From Acetitomaculum ruminis DSM 5522 (GTDB lineage Bacteria > Bacillota > Clostridia > Lachnospirales > Lachnospiraceae), in NCBI RefSeq assembly GCF_900112085.1, contig NZ_FOJY01000017.1, forward strand, positions 1-64,000: DNA of 64,000 bases. The letters run 5' to 3'. Shown here piece by piece: positions 17,604-26,745 of this stretch. Position 1 is the stretch's first letter; each line of letters starts with the position of its first letter. The notes beneath the pieces are model-generated. The model was given only the letters and a program-made list of their open reading frames with translations. It was not told the origin of the DNA and made no database searches. A program made the translations under genes and the position numbers.

Positions 17604-18554
17604 TTATTTTGCCCTCCCAAGTGCTTTGTTTTCTGCTTCATGGGCTTTTTTAGCCTCTGTTTTTGCCTTTTGTAAAAGGAAATATTCTTTGCACCTTGGT
17701 GCTGCTATGGCTACTGCGATAATAATGGCTGAAACCAGCTTAAAGGCCTCTGTAGGAACATTTAATCTAAGTGCCATGGCAACAATAAATCTATATAAGC
17801 AAGAACCACAAACCACTCCCACTATTCCTTTTTTTACACTGTAACGACCAAATATGGTTTCACCTATCACCAAAGAAGCAAGGGCTATGGTTACCATACC
17901 GGTACCAAGATTTATATCACAACTTTTATTATATTGTCCTATAAGACAGCCTGCTAAAGCCGTAAAGGAATTGGCCACGCAAAGACCTACCGTAATGGTG
18001 CCTGCTGTATTTATGGAAGAGGATTTTACCATTGCCTCGTTATCACCTGTGGCACGAATGGAAAGACCAAGTCTTGTTCCCAGGAAAAATGCCATGGAAA
18101 GACAAGAAATTAAAACAATTATAAAAAGTAAAATAAGCTTGTGCCATTCTGTCCAGAAAGGTGAATCACTTATTCCCTTAAAGAGGGAGAAAACCGTATC
18201 TACACCAAATATTGATATATTTGATGAAAGTCCCATTACAAAAAGATTTATTGTATAAAGACCGGTATTTACAATGATTCCCGCCAGGATAGATTCAACA
18301 TTTAATCTGGTTTGTAAAAATGCTGTTATAAAACCAGAGCAAACACCTGCAATCATTGCCAAAGGTATTGCCAAAATAGGATGCCCCGCCATAGTGGTAA
18401 TGGCTCCTACTGCACAGCCTAAGGTATAACAGCCGTCTGTAGAAAGGTCACATAAATTCAAGATTGAGAAACTTAAATATAAGGACAGTGCAACCAGAGA
18501 GTAAATAAGTCCTACCTCCAGTGCCGTTTGTATAATTGCAGGTGTAATAAACAT
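17604..18554 (-). CDS. ABC transporter permease, tryptophan-importer type
   Basis: A 316-residue integral membrane protein with eight to ten hydrophobic segments and an LivH/branched-chain type fold. Typical segments are LYSLVALSLYLSFSILNL near the start and FLGTRLGLSIRATGDNEAMV in the cytoplasmic coupling loop. It is encoded between the binding protein and ATPase genes, with AGGAGG before the ATG and a two-base gap to the ATPase. The charged tail (KTEAKKAHEAENKALG) is cytosolic. Confidence 0.88.
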   Translation of the reverse strand: MFITPAIIQTALEVGLIYSLVALSLYLSFSILNLCDLSTDGCYTLGCAVGAITTMAGHPILAIPLAMIAGVCSGFITAFLQTRLNVESILAGIIVNTGLYTINLFVMGLSSNISIFGVDTVFSLFKGISDSPFWTEWHKLILLFIIVLISCLSMAFFLGTRLGLSIRATGDNEAMVKSSSINTAGTITVGLCVANSFTALAGCLIGQYNKSCDINLGTGMVTIALASLVIGETIFGRYSVKKGIVGVVCGSCLYRFIVAMALRLNVPTEAFKLVSAIIIAVAIAAPRCKEYFLLQKAKTEAKKAHEAENKALGRAK

Positions 18555-18648
18555 TAATTGCCTCCTAAAAATTCTATTTTTTCAACATTTTTTGCAGGTC
18601 CTCTAACTCCTGCAAATCCACTTTTACGGAATATACACAATATTATTT

Positions 18649-19719
18649 TTATTCAAATTCTTTTGCTGTTTGTGTTTCAACAATATCAGAACAATAATCT
18701 GAATAAGCTTGTTTTAAATCCTCTAATTTATAACCTAATTCTTCAGAAATTTCTGTATTTACGGTAGCTATACCATTATCAAAGGTTTTAACTGCAAGAC
18801 TTGCAGGGTCTTTTTTCTCAGCTAATATTTCCACTACCATATCTGCTGTTTCTTTTCCAAGATTTGAATAATCAACTCCATATCCAAGAAATGCTCCGTT
18901 TAAGGCAAAGGAGTCAGCTCCTGCGAAATGAGCAATCTTTGCATCTTTGAATTTTTCATAAATGCTAAGCTGTGCTGTCATAACTGTGTTATCGGTAGGA
19001 GTAAATACCGCATCTACTCCCTCAGCTACAAGGGCATCTGCTGCTGATGTTACCTCATCAACTGTTGTTCCAGTTTTTTCAATATATTTAATATTTTTTG
19101 CATCTAAATACTCTTTTGCTTCTTCAATTGCCTTTTTGGAAGCATCTTCGCTTTTTGAATAAAGAAGTCCCACATAATCTGTATCAGGATTTGTGGCAAA
19201 AATAAGATTCATAATAGCCTCGGTATTTAAGGCATCAGAAGTTCCTGTGATATTACTTCCCGGTTTTTCCATTGATTCTACAAGACCTGCACCTACAGGA
19301 TCTGTAACTGCTGAAAATACAACAGGAATAGGATTTTCCTCTGTAGCTGACTGAACAATCTGTGCTGTCGGAGTCGCAATTGGAACAATAATATCTACTT
19401 TTTTATCTATTAACTCCGCTGTCATCTGATTAAGAGCTGTGGCATCAGCCTGTCCGTTATAGGTATAATCCTCATAATCAAAGGTTATTCCAAGTTCTTT
19501 TGACTTTGCGTCAAGTTCATCTTCAAGATTTTTTTCAATCTGGTTTAACGAAGCGTCATCTACAAACTGTATAATTCCTACTTTGTAGCTTTTTTCATCG
19601 TTGTCTGTTTGTTCCGTGGTGTTTTTACTACTTGTGTCATTTGTCTTGGTATTTCCCCCACAAGCTGCCAAAGATACTGTCATTACTGCTGCTAAAGTAA
19701 GTGCTAAAAATTTTCTCAT
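18649..19719 (-). CDS. ABC substrate-binding lipoprotein, TrpX-like
   Basis: A 356-residue lipoprotein of the PF04392 family (ABC-type uncharacterised/tryptophan binding proteins). The signal peptide ends in the lipobox LAAC with GGNTKTND after it. The mature part has two Rossmann-like lobes: YKVGIIQFVDDASLNQ, IVPIATPTAQIVQ, VVFSAVTDPVGAGLV and GVDAVFTPTDNTVM. The ATG at 19719 has GGAGG eight bases upstream; an upstream GTG is too close to it. The T-box in its leader with specifier UGG makes L-tryptophan the likely ligand. Confidence 0.9.
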   Translation of the reverse strand: MRKFLALTLAAVMTVSLAACGGNTKTNDTSSKNTTEQTDNDEKSYKVGIIQFVDDASLNQIEKNLEDELDAKSKELGITFDYEDYTYNGQADATALNQMTAELIDKKVDIIVPIATPTAQIVQSATEENPIPVVFSAVTDPVGAGLVESMEKPGSNITGTSDALNTEAIMNLIFATNPDTDYVGLLYSKSEDASKKAIEEAKEYLDAKNIKYIEKTGTTVDEVTSAADALVAEGVDAVFTPTDNTVMTAQLSIYEKFKDAKIAHFAGADSFALNGAFLGYGVDYSNLGKETADMVVEILAEKKDPASLAVKTFDNGIATVNTEISEELGYKLEDLKQAYSDYCSDIVETQTAKEFE

Positions 19720-19790
19720 TTTCACGTCCTCCTTAAATATGCTTTTTTAATAATGAGATAAAGTAACCTTTGGGACAAAAGTGTTGATAT

Positions 19791-19833
19791 TAAAAAAAGC
19801 TTTTATCCCACATAATACATGGGACAAAAGCTT
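19791..19833 (-). terminator. T-box-controlled terminator hairpin
   Basis: Minus strand: AAGCTTTTGTCCCA pairs with TGGGATAAAAGCTT across a short loop and is followed by seven T residues. It lies directly after the T-box sequence, where a class I T-box terminator should be. Confidence 0.9.
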
Positions 19834-20076
19834 ATATATCACTTCTGCGGTGCCACCCAAATTAGCATAAAAAATATGCTCACTCTTCACATCGAATCAA
19901 TGCGTTTGACTGATAACGGGTCAAAACTCCGTCGCTTCTTACATAATTACTTATTTCAAAGCGCCCTCAAAAGTCCATTCATCCGAAGCATCTTAATGCA
20001 CATCTCAGCAACCGTGCAATCTCTGTAACCAACGCTGTTTTCGAACTACTACTCTTTCTCACAGGTTTTTATATGT
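19791..20076 (-). promoter_or_regulatory. Tryptophan-specific T-box riboswitch
   Basis: The minus strand carries the T-box core TGGGTGGCACCGCAGAAGTG at 19859-19840, close to the consensus AGGGTGGNACCGCG. Upstream is a long stem I with an AGTA motif near its base. On its 3' side is the specifier region GAA-TGG-AC, with the codon UGG at 19977-19975, which reads tryptophan. The terminator stem follows. Uncharged tRNA-Trp should stabilise the antiterminator and turn on the importer. Most of the 425-base gap between the importer and glyA is this element. Confidence 0.92.
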
Positions 20077-20081
20077 GAATA

Positions 20082-20110
20082 ATTATAAGTTGGCATTATA
20101 CTTTTGTCAA
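20082..20110 (-). promoter_or_regulatory. Sigma-A promoter of the T-box importer operon
   Basis: Consensus TTGACA (20110-20105), 17-base spacer, consensus TATAAT (20087-20082). It lies just after the glyA stop codon, so the importer is independent of glyA. Confidence 0.92.
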
Positions 20111-20144
20111 GTAAATTCTTAAAGTAATAAAGTTATTTTTTCTA

Positions 20145-21383
20145 TTATTTTAAAGGATACTTATTTGTGAGTTTTTCAACTATTTGTCTGCTTTTTTCTA
20201 CAGCACTTTCCCCTTCATTAATCACAAAAGCTATGGCTTTAGCCACTTCTTCAAAGTCCTCTTCCACAAGACCTCTTGTGGTGGCTGCCGGTGTACCAAG
20301 ACGAATTCCACTGGTTACAAAAGAACTTTGAGGATCGTTTGGAATTGTATTTTTATTGGCTGTAATATGAGCCATATCAAGAAGCTTTTCAACCTCTTTT
20401 CCTGTAAGATTCTTCGGAGTTAAGTCAAGTAACATAAGGTGATTATCAGTATCTCCGGATACGATTTTTATGCCTTCTTTCTTTAATCCGTTGCAAAGAA
20501 CTTTGGCATTTTTTATAATCTGACTTTGATATTCTTTAAAAGAAGGCTGTAATGCCTCTTTAAAACAGACTGCCTTTCCTGCTATAACATGCATTAAAGG
20601 TCCTCCCTGAATTCCCGGGAAAATTGCCTTGTTAAAGTTGAATTTTTCTGCTATTTCTTTGCTTGAAAGAATCAGACCACCCCTTGGTCCCCTTAAGGTC
20701 TTGTGGGTAGTAGTAGTAACTACATCTGCAAAACCTATTGGACTTGGATGAAGACCTGCTGCCACAAGTCCTGCAATATGAGCCATGTCCACCATCAAAT
20801 AAGCTCCAACTTCGTCTGCAATCTGACGGAATTTTTTGAAATCAATAGTCCTTGCATAGGCAGAAGCCCCGGCGATAATCATTTTCGGTTTGCAATCTTT
20901 AGCAATTTTTAATACCTCATCATAATCAATAACGCCGTCATTTGTAACCCCGTAAGGTACAACATTAAAATAGGTTCCTGAGAAATTTGCCGGTGAACCG
21001 TGAGTTAAATGTCCCCCATGTTCCAAATTCATTCCCATAATGGTATCATTTGGTTTTAACATGGCAAACTGAACTGCCATATTTGCCTGGGCACCAGAGT
21101 GGGGCTGAACATTTGCATATTCACATGAAAAAAGCTTTTTAGCTCTTTCAATGGCAAGGGTCTCGACTTCGTCTACAATTTCACATCCTCCGTAATATCT
21201 GTGTCCAGGATAACCTTCAGCATATTTATTTGTAAAAATGCTTCCCATTACTGACATTACAGCAGGGCTTACCCAGTTTTCAGATGCAATAAGCTCGATG
21301 TGAGAATTTTGTCTTTCAAATTCCTTTACAACCGTCGAGGCGATTTCCGAGTCAGTCTCTTTGATGTCTTCAAGTGTGTACAT
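20145..21383 (-). CDS. glyA: Serine hydroxymethyltransferase
   Basis: PLP enzyme that converts serine and tetrahydrofolate to glycine and 5,10-methylene-tetrahydrofolate in the cytosol. The 412-residue length is normal. Visible features are [13 protein letters not shown] near the N-terminus, the substrate/folate region [13 protein letters not shown], and the PLP-lysine motif [15 protein letters not shown] near residue 226. A GGAG site precedes the ATG. The gene is probably monocistronic. The 298-base gap upstream (21384-21681) holds its leader and the promoter of the divergent channel gene; I see a TATAAT near 21480 on the minus strand without a convincing -35 box and no riboswitch. Confidence 0.97.
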   Translation of the reverse strand: MYTLEDIKETDSEIASTVVKEFERQNSHIELIASENWVSPAVMSVMGSIFTNKYAEGYPGHRYYGGCEIVDEVETLAIERAKKLFSCEYANVQPHSGAQANMAVQFAMLKPNDTIMGMNLEHGGHLTHGSPANFSGTYFNVVPYGVTNDGVIDYDEVLKIAKDCKPKMIIAGASAYARTIDFKKFRQIADEVGAYLMVDMAHIAGLVAAGLHPSPIGFADVVTTTTHKTLRGPRGGLILSSKEIAEKFNFNKAIFPGIQGGPLMHVIAGKAVCFKEALQPSFKEYQSQIIKNAKVLCNGLKKEGIKIVSGDTDNHLMLLDLTPKNLTGKEVEKLLDMAHITANKNTIPNDPQSSFVTSGIRLGTPAATTRGLVEEDFEEVAKAIAFVINEGESAVEKSRQIVEKLTNKYPLK

Positions 21384-21624
21384 GTTTTTCTCCTTTAGCT
21401 TTAATAATTCATTTTTTCTGGGATTACTATATTATTTACACCCCTTTAGTAATTCATTGTTTTAAATCACTAAAGTATATTATAATGTAAAATCCATAGT
21501 TTGTGTAAAAAAAAATATAAATTTATTATTGTATTATAGCAAAAAAAGGAATCAACAAATATTTATTATCAAGACAAAAAACAGCCAAATATATGTTTTC
21601 TTTTAAATTCACGCCAAATTTTTG

Positions 21625-21630
21625 TATAAT
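21625..21630 (+). promoter_or_regulatory. Candidate -10 box of the potassium channel gene
   Basis: TATAAT on the plus strand about 50 bases before the preferred start codon. The -35 region is weak (TTTAAA). Its position inside the longest open frame supports the downstream ATG as the start. Confidence 0.45.
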
Positions 21631-21681
21631 AAAAGTAATCTACTAAAAATTTATAATAAATATTACATTCGGGAGATTAAT

Positions 21682-22614
21682 ATGAAAAAGAAAATCTTTG
21701 ATATTATACAAATCAGTGATAAATCCAATATAGTTAGCCGTGCCTTTGACTTAACACTGGTAATAATAATCTTTACCAATATAGGGGTAATGTTTTTAGA
21801 GACTTTTTCTGAATTATATCTTTACAAGGCTCTTTTTAAAAAGATAGAATTCTGGACAACCATGTTTTTTTTGATGGAATATATTCTTAGAATATGGACA
21901 GCTGATTATCTTTATCCAAAGACAGATAAAATAAAGGCAAGACTAAAATTTTTAATAAGTTTTGATGGGATAATCGACCTGTTAACAATTATTCCTACTT
22001 TATATCTGACAGGTTTTGTGGCTTTTAGAATGCTTAGAGTTGTAAGAATATTCCATCTTTTCAGATTAAATGCCCAATATGACTCTTTTAATGTCATCAC
22101 ATCGGTTATCATAGAAAAGAAAAACCAGATTGCTTCTTCCATTTTCATAATAATGATATTAATGCTAGCAGGAAGCTTATGTATGTATTCTGCAGAGCAT
22201 GAAGCCCAACCGGAGGTATTTAATAATGCTTTTTCCGGAATATGGTGGGCTGTAAGTACAGTTTTAACTGTAGGCTACGGGGATATATACCCGATAACGG
22301 CTCTTGGAAAGTTTATGGCAATAATCATAGCCTTTTTGGGAGTAGGCGCAGTGGCGATTCCTACCGGTATTATAAGTGCCGGTTTTGTGGAAGAGTATAC
22401 TAAAGATCAGCATATACTAAACTATTCCAACTTAGACAGCAAAGACATTTTAGAAATTAAAGTAGAAAAAAATGATGATTTTTGTAATAAAAAAATAATG
22501 GAGATTAAGGATATAATCATCTATCTTATAATAAGGGATGAACTTTCCATATTGCCCACCCCTTCTTTGACTTTGAAAAAAAATGATATTATTATTTTTA
22601 AAAAATTTAATTAA
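21682..22614 (+). CDS. Voltage-gated-type potassium channel with RCK-C-like tail
   Basis: A 310-residue membrane protein. The N-terminal part has four hydrophobic segments in the manner of a voltage-sensor domain, with an arginine-bearing segment VAFRMLRVVRIFHLFRL. A two-helix pore carries the K+ selectivity filter TVGYGD. The soluble tail (EIKVEKNDDFCNKKIMEIKD, then KKNDIIIFKKF) resembles a TrkA-C/RCK-C ligand domain without the RCK-N half. The start at 21682 follows GGGAG; upstream codons of the open frame overlap the promoter. The 3' end overlaps the convergent methyltransferase gene by four bases. Confidence 0.9.
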   Translation: MKKKIFDIIQISDKSNIVSRAFDLTLVIIIFTNIGVMFLETFSELYLYKALFKKIEFWTTMFFLMEYILRIWTADYLYPKTDKIKARLKFLISFDGIIDLLTIIPTLYLTGFVAFRMLRVVRIFHLFRLNAQYDSFNVITSVIIEKKNQIASSIFIIMILMLAGSLCMYSAEHEAQPEVFNNAFSGIWWAVSTVLTVGYGDIYPITALGKFMAIIIAFLGVGAVAIPTGIISAGFVEEYTKDQHILNYSNLDSKDILEIKVEKNDDFCNKKIMEIKDIIIYLIIRDELSILPTPSLTLKKNDIIIFKKFN

Positions 22615-23438
22615 GGGGCTATATATGAGATTTCTCCCCTTTTGATATGTTTGTTTTCCTTTTCTAATTTTTTAAGGGAAAGCTTACAATAAGCCTCTTC
22701 CACATCTATTCCTATGCTGTTTCTGTCTGTCATTAAGGCTGCAAGCATGCTTGTACCACTGCCACAAAGGGGGTCTAAAACCGTATCCCCCACAAAAGAA
22801 AACATTTTTACAAGCCTTAAGGCAAGTTCTAAAGGAAAAGGGGCAGGATGTCCGGCTCTGGTGGAAGCTCCGGGCATTGTCCAGATTTGACTAAACCATT
22901 CATAAAAATCCTCTTTATCAATTTTACTTAACTGCCTTTGCTCTTTAGTAGGTTTTCTGTAACCTCCCGGTTTTCTCTCCATTAAAATATATTCCATATC
23001 ATTTTTAATAATGGCATTCGGCTCAAAAGGCTTTCCCAAAATAGAACTTCTTTTGTTTGCCTCATACTTTGCATTGGATATTTTGTGCCAGAGAATAGGA
23101 TTTAAGTTATCAAAACCTATTTTCCTGCAAAAAACCGCAATGTCTGAATGAAGGGGCATAACCACATGCCTTCCGTATTTTTTTCTGGAAAGACAGACAT
23201 CTCCGGCTACACAAACCACCCTTCCCCCGGGAACTAAAACCCTGTAACATTCCTTAAAAACCTTTGAAAGTTCGTCTAGGAAGGTTTCATAATCATCAAT
23301 TATCCCCAGTTGATTTTCTCCTCTTTCATAAGGCTTTAAATTAAAATAGGGAGGGGAGGTTAAAACAAGATGTACGCTTTCATCTTCTATAAAATCAAGA
23401 TTTCTGGCATCTTTGTTGTATATTGTATGCTTTGTCAT
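22611..23438 (-). CDS. DNA methyltransferase of a PaeR7I/XhoI-type restriction system
   Basis: A 275-residue SAM-dependent DNA amino-methyltransferase. The catalytic motif IV comes first (VLTSPPYFNLKPY, about residues 29-41) and the SAM-binding motif I last (DPLCGSGTSMLAAL, about 219-232). This permuted order is that of the beta class. SPPY is found in N4-cytosine enzymes and in some N6-adenine enzymes, so the methylated base is not settled. It follows the restriction gene by 32 bases on the same strand and should protect the same site. Confidence 0.9.
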   Translation of the reverse strand: MTKHTIYNKDARNLDFIEDESVHLVLTSPPYFNLKPYERGENQLGIIDDYETFLDELSKVFKECYRVLVPGGRVVCVAGDVCLSRKKYGRHVVMPLHSDIAVFCRKIGFDNLNPILWHKISNAKYEANKRSSILGKPFEPNAIIKNDMEYILMERKPGGYRKPTKEQRQLSKIDKEDFYEWFSQIWTMPGASTRAGHPAPFPLELALRLVKMFSFVGDTVLDPLCGSGTSMLAALMTDRNSIGIDVEEAYCKLSLKKLEKENKHIKRGEISYIAP

Positions 23439-23470
23439 TTTCCTTTGTTAATCCTTTTTTAAAAATAATA

Positions 23471-24205
23471 TCAGCTAAAATCATGAGATAGGATAGCTGC
23501 AAGCATAGACCTTATAAAGGTATTTATACTTAAAGCTTCATCCATAAAGGTTACAAGTTTTTCTTCTTCGTCTTTTTTTGTGGTTAAAAAACAAGCTGCA
23601 GAGTATTTTCTCTCCAGCAAAAGCTTTTTACAAAAAATCCTGTAACGCTCCTTATAGGAAGCATTGTTAAACTCCTCTAAAATGTCAAAATGGTGAGATT
23701 TTGTTTTAACGGGAGTAGAGGATTTTTCACAATCCTCCAAAACCATAAAATAACCAAGCCAAGGGGGCGGATTATCTCCAAATACCCCTTCTTTGTAAGC
23801 TGTCCAGATATCCAGAGCACTTCCCATAGCCTCTTCCGTTCTATTGTTAAAATTATTTCCAAAGGAAGGTCCCACCTGGCTTTTAAATTCTATGGTGATA
23901 ATTAACTGTTTATTATGGACAACCAGCAAATCCCACTTTTTATTAGGCCTGTAAAAGCCCGGTAATTCCAGATTTGAGCTTGTAAAAATACATTTTTTTG
24001 GTACGCCGTTTTCTAAAAGTATTTCTTTAATAAGTTCCACAAAAGCATCTAATTGCTTTCCGGCAGTAACAGCACTTCTGTTTCCCTGATCACTTACAGC
24101 AGAAGTTTCCTGCTTTTTAAACTGTTTATTTCTCGTAGACCAAAAAAATTCTGTGGCTTTTTTTACCTTTTCATCCAAATCTGAAGGGATATTTAATCCT
24201 GACAT
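23471..24205 (-). CDS. PaeR7I/XhoI-family type II restriction endonuclease
   Basis: A 244-residue nuclease. The residues AVTAGKQLDAFVELI, the PD-(D/E)XK core KWDLLVVHNKQLIITIEFKS (catalytic Asp, then Glu-x-Lys) and SALDIWTAYKEG match the PaeR7I/XhoI family, whose known members cut CTCGAG. The start follows AAGGAG 12 bases after the flavodoxin-like gene. With the downstream methyltransferase it forms a compact type II restriction-modification unit. The recognition site is inferred from the family. Confidence 0.9.
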   Translation of the reverse strand: MSGLNIPSDLDEKVKKATEFFWSTRNKQFKKQETSAVSDQGNRSAVTAGKQLDAFVELIKEILLENGVPKKCIFTSSNLELPGFYRPNKKWDLLVVHNKQLIITIEFKSQVGPSFGNNFNNRTEEAMGSALDIWTAYKEGVFGDNPPPWLGYFMVLEDCEKSSTPVKTKSHHFDILEEFNNASYKERYRIFCKKLLLERKYSAACFLTTKKDEEEKLVTFMDEALSINTFIRSMLAAILSHDFS

Positions 24206-24217
24206 TTTTGCTCCTTA

Positions 24218-24835
24218 TTATCTTATAAAGTTAGTATGTACAAATGGCTCCTGTGAAGGTAAACCAAATTCTTTTTTTCCAAGTTCTATAGATTTCATTA
24301 AAAAAGTCATATTTTTAGCAAGTGTTCTCATAACAGCCTTGCCTTCTAAATCTTCATTAGCTTCTCCCGGTGCTGCTCCGTGAATAGAATTCCAGTATCT
24401 GCTGGAAGCTATAGGCATTCCGCTTATGGTAAAGAATTTGTTTAATTCATCAAATGTAGCAGAACATCCCCCTCTTCTGGCACAGACAATACTTGCTCCG
24501 ACTTTCATGGTTTTATCAAAGTTTGAACTGTAAAAAAGTCTTTGTAAAAGTGCTACCAAAGTGGCATTTGCACTGGCATAATAAACAGGACTTGCTGCCA
24601 CAAGGCCATCTGCATCTTTAAATTTTAAAGCAACTTCATTTACCAGGTCATCAAATACACATTTTCCTTTTTCTCTGCATTTTCCGCAACCAATACAACC
24701 TCTGATATTTTCAATTCCTACATTTACCACTTCAACTTCCACGCCTTCATTTTTAAAAACTTCAGACATTTCTTTAATGGCAACAGCCGTATTTCCCTCT
24801 TTCTTAGGGCTTCCGTTTAAAATAAGAACTTTCAT
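24218..24835 (-). CDS. Flavodoxin-like NAD(P)H-dependent FMN reductase family protein
   Basis: A cytosolic protein of about 205 residues. The N-terminal MKVLILNGSPKKEGNTAVA is the phosphate-binding loop of the flavodoxin/NADPH-dependent FMN reductase fold. CIGCGKCREKGKC (residues about 50-60) is the cysteine-rich insert common in clostridial iron-sulfur flavoproteins, and AASPVYYASANATLVALLQR follows. The start at 24835 has AGAGGTG upstream; six codons of the longer frame are ignored. It lies 12 bases before the restriction gene and may be cotranscribed with it. The substrate is unknown. Confidence 0.88.
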   Translation of the reverse strand: MKVLILNGSPKKEGNTAVAIKEMSEVFKNEGVEVEVVNVGIENIRGCIGCGKCREKGKCVFDDLVNEVALKFKDADGLVAASPVYYASANATLVALLQRLFYSSNFDKTMKVGASIVCARRGGCSATFDELNKFFTISGMPIASSRYWNSIHGAAPGEANEDLEGKAVMRTLAKNMTFLMKSIELGKKEFGLPSQEPFVHTNFIR

Positions 24836-24944
24836 ACTACACCTCTTTTTCATTGAACAAATAAATAAAGTTAATTTTAATTATAACCTAAAATGCCATA
24901 TTTTCCTAATTTTTTAAAATGAAGTAAAGTTTTTACTAAAGGAA

Positions 24945-24985
24945 AAAAAAACCACATCCTCTTTATTTAGAAGATGTGGTAACAA
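24945..24985 (-). terminator. Terminator of the peptide/nickel-class ABC operon
   Basis: ACCACATC and GATGTGGT form the stem, and eight or nine T residues follow on the minus strand. It lies just after the last ATPase gene. Confidence 0.88.
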
Positions 24986-24992
24986 TAACTTT

Positions 24993-25955
24993 TTAAAAAA
25001 GATGACAGGCTATATCATGTCCTTGTGAAATAGTTTTTTCAGTAGGTCTTTCCTTTTTACAAATATCCATAACCTTATCGCATCTGTCACAAAACGGACA
25101 TCCAGCAGGGATATCTAAAGGACTTGGAATTTCACTGTCAATACTTTGAATCTTTTGACTAAAATCCATTCCGATATCAAATATGGAATCAATTAAAGCT
25201 TTAGTATAAGGATGTTTTGCATCTGTTGAAAGCTTATCTCCCGGCAAAGTCTCCACAATATTTCCAAGATACATAACCGCAACATAATCTGCTATATCTG
25301 CTATCAGGGCAATATCATGGCAGATAAACCCTATAGTAATATTATTTTCTTTTTGAAGTTTTTTTATTAAATCAACAATATTTTTCTGAACGGAAACATC
25401 CAAAGCACTTGTAGCTTCATCAAAGATAATAACTTCCGGTTCCAATGAAAGAGCCCTTGCTATAGCCACACGCTGTTTTTGTCCCCCGGAAAGGCTGTGA
25501 GGATATCTGTTTATAAGATCCTCAGGAAGCTCAACAAGTCTTAAGTAATTTTTTGCGGTTTGATCTACTTCACTTCTTTTAATTCTTTTAAAATTAAGAA
25601 GAGGCTCACAAATAATTTCTTTAATCTTCATCTTTGGACTAAAAGAAGAGTTAGGATCCTGAAAAACCATCTGAATATTTTGTCTGTGAAGACGAAGTTT
25701 TTCTCCCTTTAACTTTGTTATGTCTTCTCCACGGTAAAGAATCTCACCTTTTGTAGGTGTATCAAGGGAAACTAAAAACTTCATGAAGGTAGATTTTCCG
25801 CATCCGGATTCACCCACAAGTCCTAGGGTTTTTCCCTTATAAAATTTTAAATTTATATCATTATTAGCTGTTAAATAAACATCCTTTGCAACCTGAAATT
25901 TTCTGGTAACATGTTTTGCCTCTAAAACAACCTGAAAGTCGTTATCAACACTCAT
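24993..25955 (-). CDS. Peptide/nickel-class ABC transporter ATPase (DppF/NikE type)
   Basis: A 320-residue ATPase. It shows Walker A GESGCGKST, signature LSGGQKQRVAIARAL, Walker B VIIFDEATSAL and the C-terminal oligopeptide-transporter extension with a CPFCDRC cluster and DICKKERP. It works with the adjoining ATPase, two permeases and a binding protein in the family that includes Opp, Dpp and Nik importers. The ATG at 25955 lies eight bases after GGAGG and 11 bases inside the end of the preceding ATPase gene, implying translational coupling. Confidence 0.92.
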   Translation of the reverse strand: MSVDNDFQVVLEAKHVTRKFQVAKDVYLTANNDINLKFYKGKTLGLVGESGCGKSTFMKFLVSLDTPTKGEILYRGEDITKLKGEKLRLHRQNIQMVFQDPNSSFSPKMKIKEIICEPLLNFKRIKRSEVDQTAKNYLRLVELPEDLINRYPHSLSGGQKQRVAIARALSLEPEVIIFDEATSALDVSVQKNIVDLIKKLQKENNITIGFICHDIALIADIADYVAVMYLGNIVETLPGDKLSTDAKHPYTKALIDSIFDIGMDFSQKIQSIDSEIPSPLDIPAGCPFCDRCDKVMDICKKERPTEKTISQGHDIACHLF

Positions 25956-26736
25956 GTTCTTCACCTCCTAAAGACGGAACAGCATCTAAAAGCTTGTTTG
26001 TATATTCATTTTGAGAATGGTGAAGAATATAATGTCTGTCACCTCTGTCTTCCACAACTCCATTTTTCATAACAACCAGATAATCTGCCATATAAGCTGC
26101 AACTCCCAGATTATGGGTAACAATAATAATACTGGTTCCATAATCCTCACGAAGTTCCATCATCTGGCGGACAATCTGAGCCTGGGTGGTAACATCCAAA
26201 GCTGAGGTAGGCTCATCTGCTAACAAAAGCTTAGGCTGATAAGTCATTCCCATGGCAATACCAACTCTTTGTCTCATTCCACCAGAAAGCTGGAAAGGAT
26301 AGCTTTTCATAATATTATCCGCTGCAGGAAGTCTCATTCTTTCAAGCATTTCAATGCCTTTATCCCAGGCATCTTTTTTAGAAAGATTTTCATGAGTTCT
26401 TATATATTCAACAAAGGCTTTTCCAACCTTTTTTGTAGGGTTCATCATGGCACCTGAATCCTGAAAAATCATAGAAATATCCGTACCATGTAAATTTCTC
26501 CATTTATCCTTTGAAAATCCTAAAATGGATTCTCCTTCAAAAATCACATCACCTTTTGTGATTTTACCGCCCTTAGGTAAAAGTCCGAATACAGATCTTA
26601 TAACCGTGGTTTTTCCACTTCCGGATTCTCCTACCAAAGAACAAATCTGACCTTCATCCAGCGTAAGGGAAAAGTCTTTTACAATTTCTCTTTTTCCATA
26701 AGAGATAGTTATATTATTAATTTCTAATAAAGCCAT
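25945..26736 (-). CDS. Peptide/nickel-class ABC transporter ATPase (DppD/NikD type)
   Basis: A 263-residue ATPase with Walker A GESGSGKTT, signature LSGGMRQRVGIAMGM, Walker B LLADEPTSALD and the switch His in IVTHNLG. At 263 residues it lacks the long C-terminal cysteine region of DppD and is closer to NikD in size. Its start follows AGGAGG, nine bases after the permease gene. The ligand is not determined by the ATPase. Confidence 0.92.
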   Translation of the reverse strand: MALLEINNITISYGKREIVKDFSLTLDEGQICSLVGESGSGKTTVIRSVFGLLPKGGKITKGDVIFEGESILGFSKDKWRNLHGTDISMIFQDSGAMMNPTKKVGKAFVEYIRTHENLSKKDAWDKGIEMLERMRLPAADNIMKSYPFQLSGGMRQRVGIAMGMTYQPKLLLADEPTSALDVTTQAQIVRQMMELREDYGTSIIIVTHNLGVAAYMADYLVVMKNGVVEDRGDRHYILHHSQNEYTNKLLDAVPSLGGEEHEC

Positions 26737-26745
26737 AATTACCTC

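Noticed and set aside
21384-21621. Glycine or folate riboswitch before glyA
   Set aside because: The leader is short and AT-rich, with no conserved core or terminator pair.
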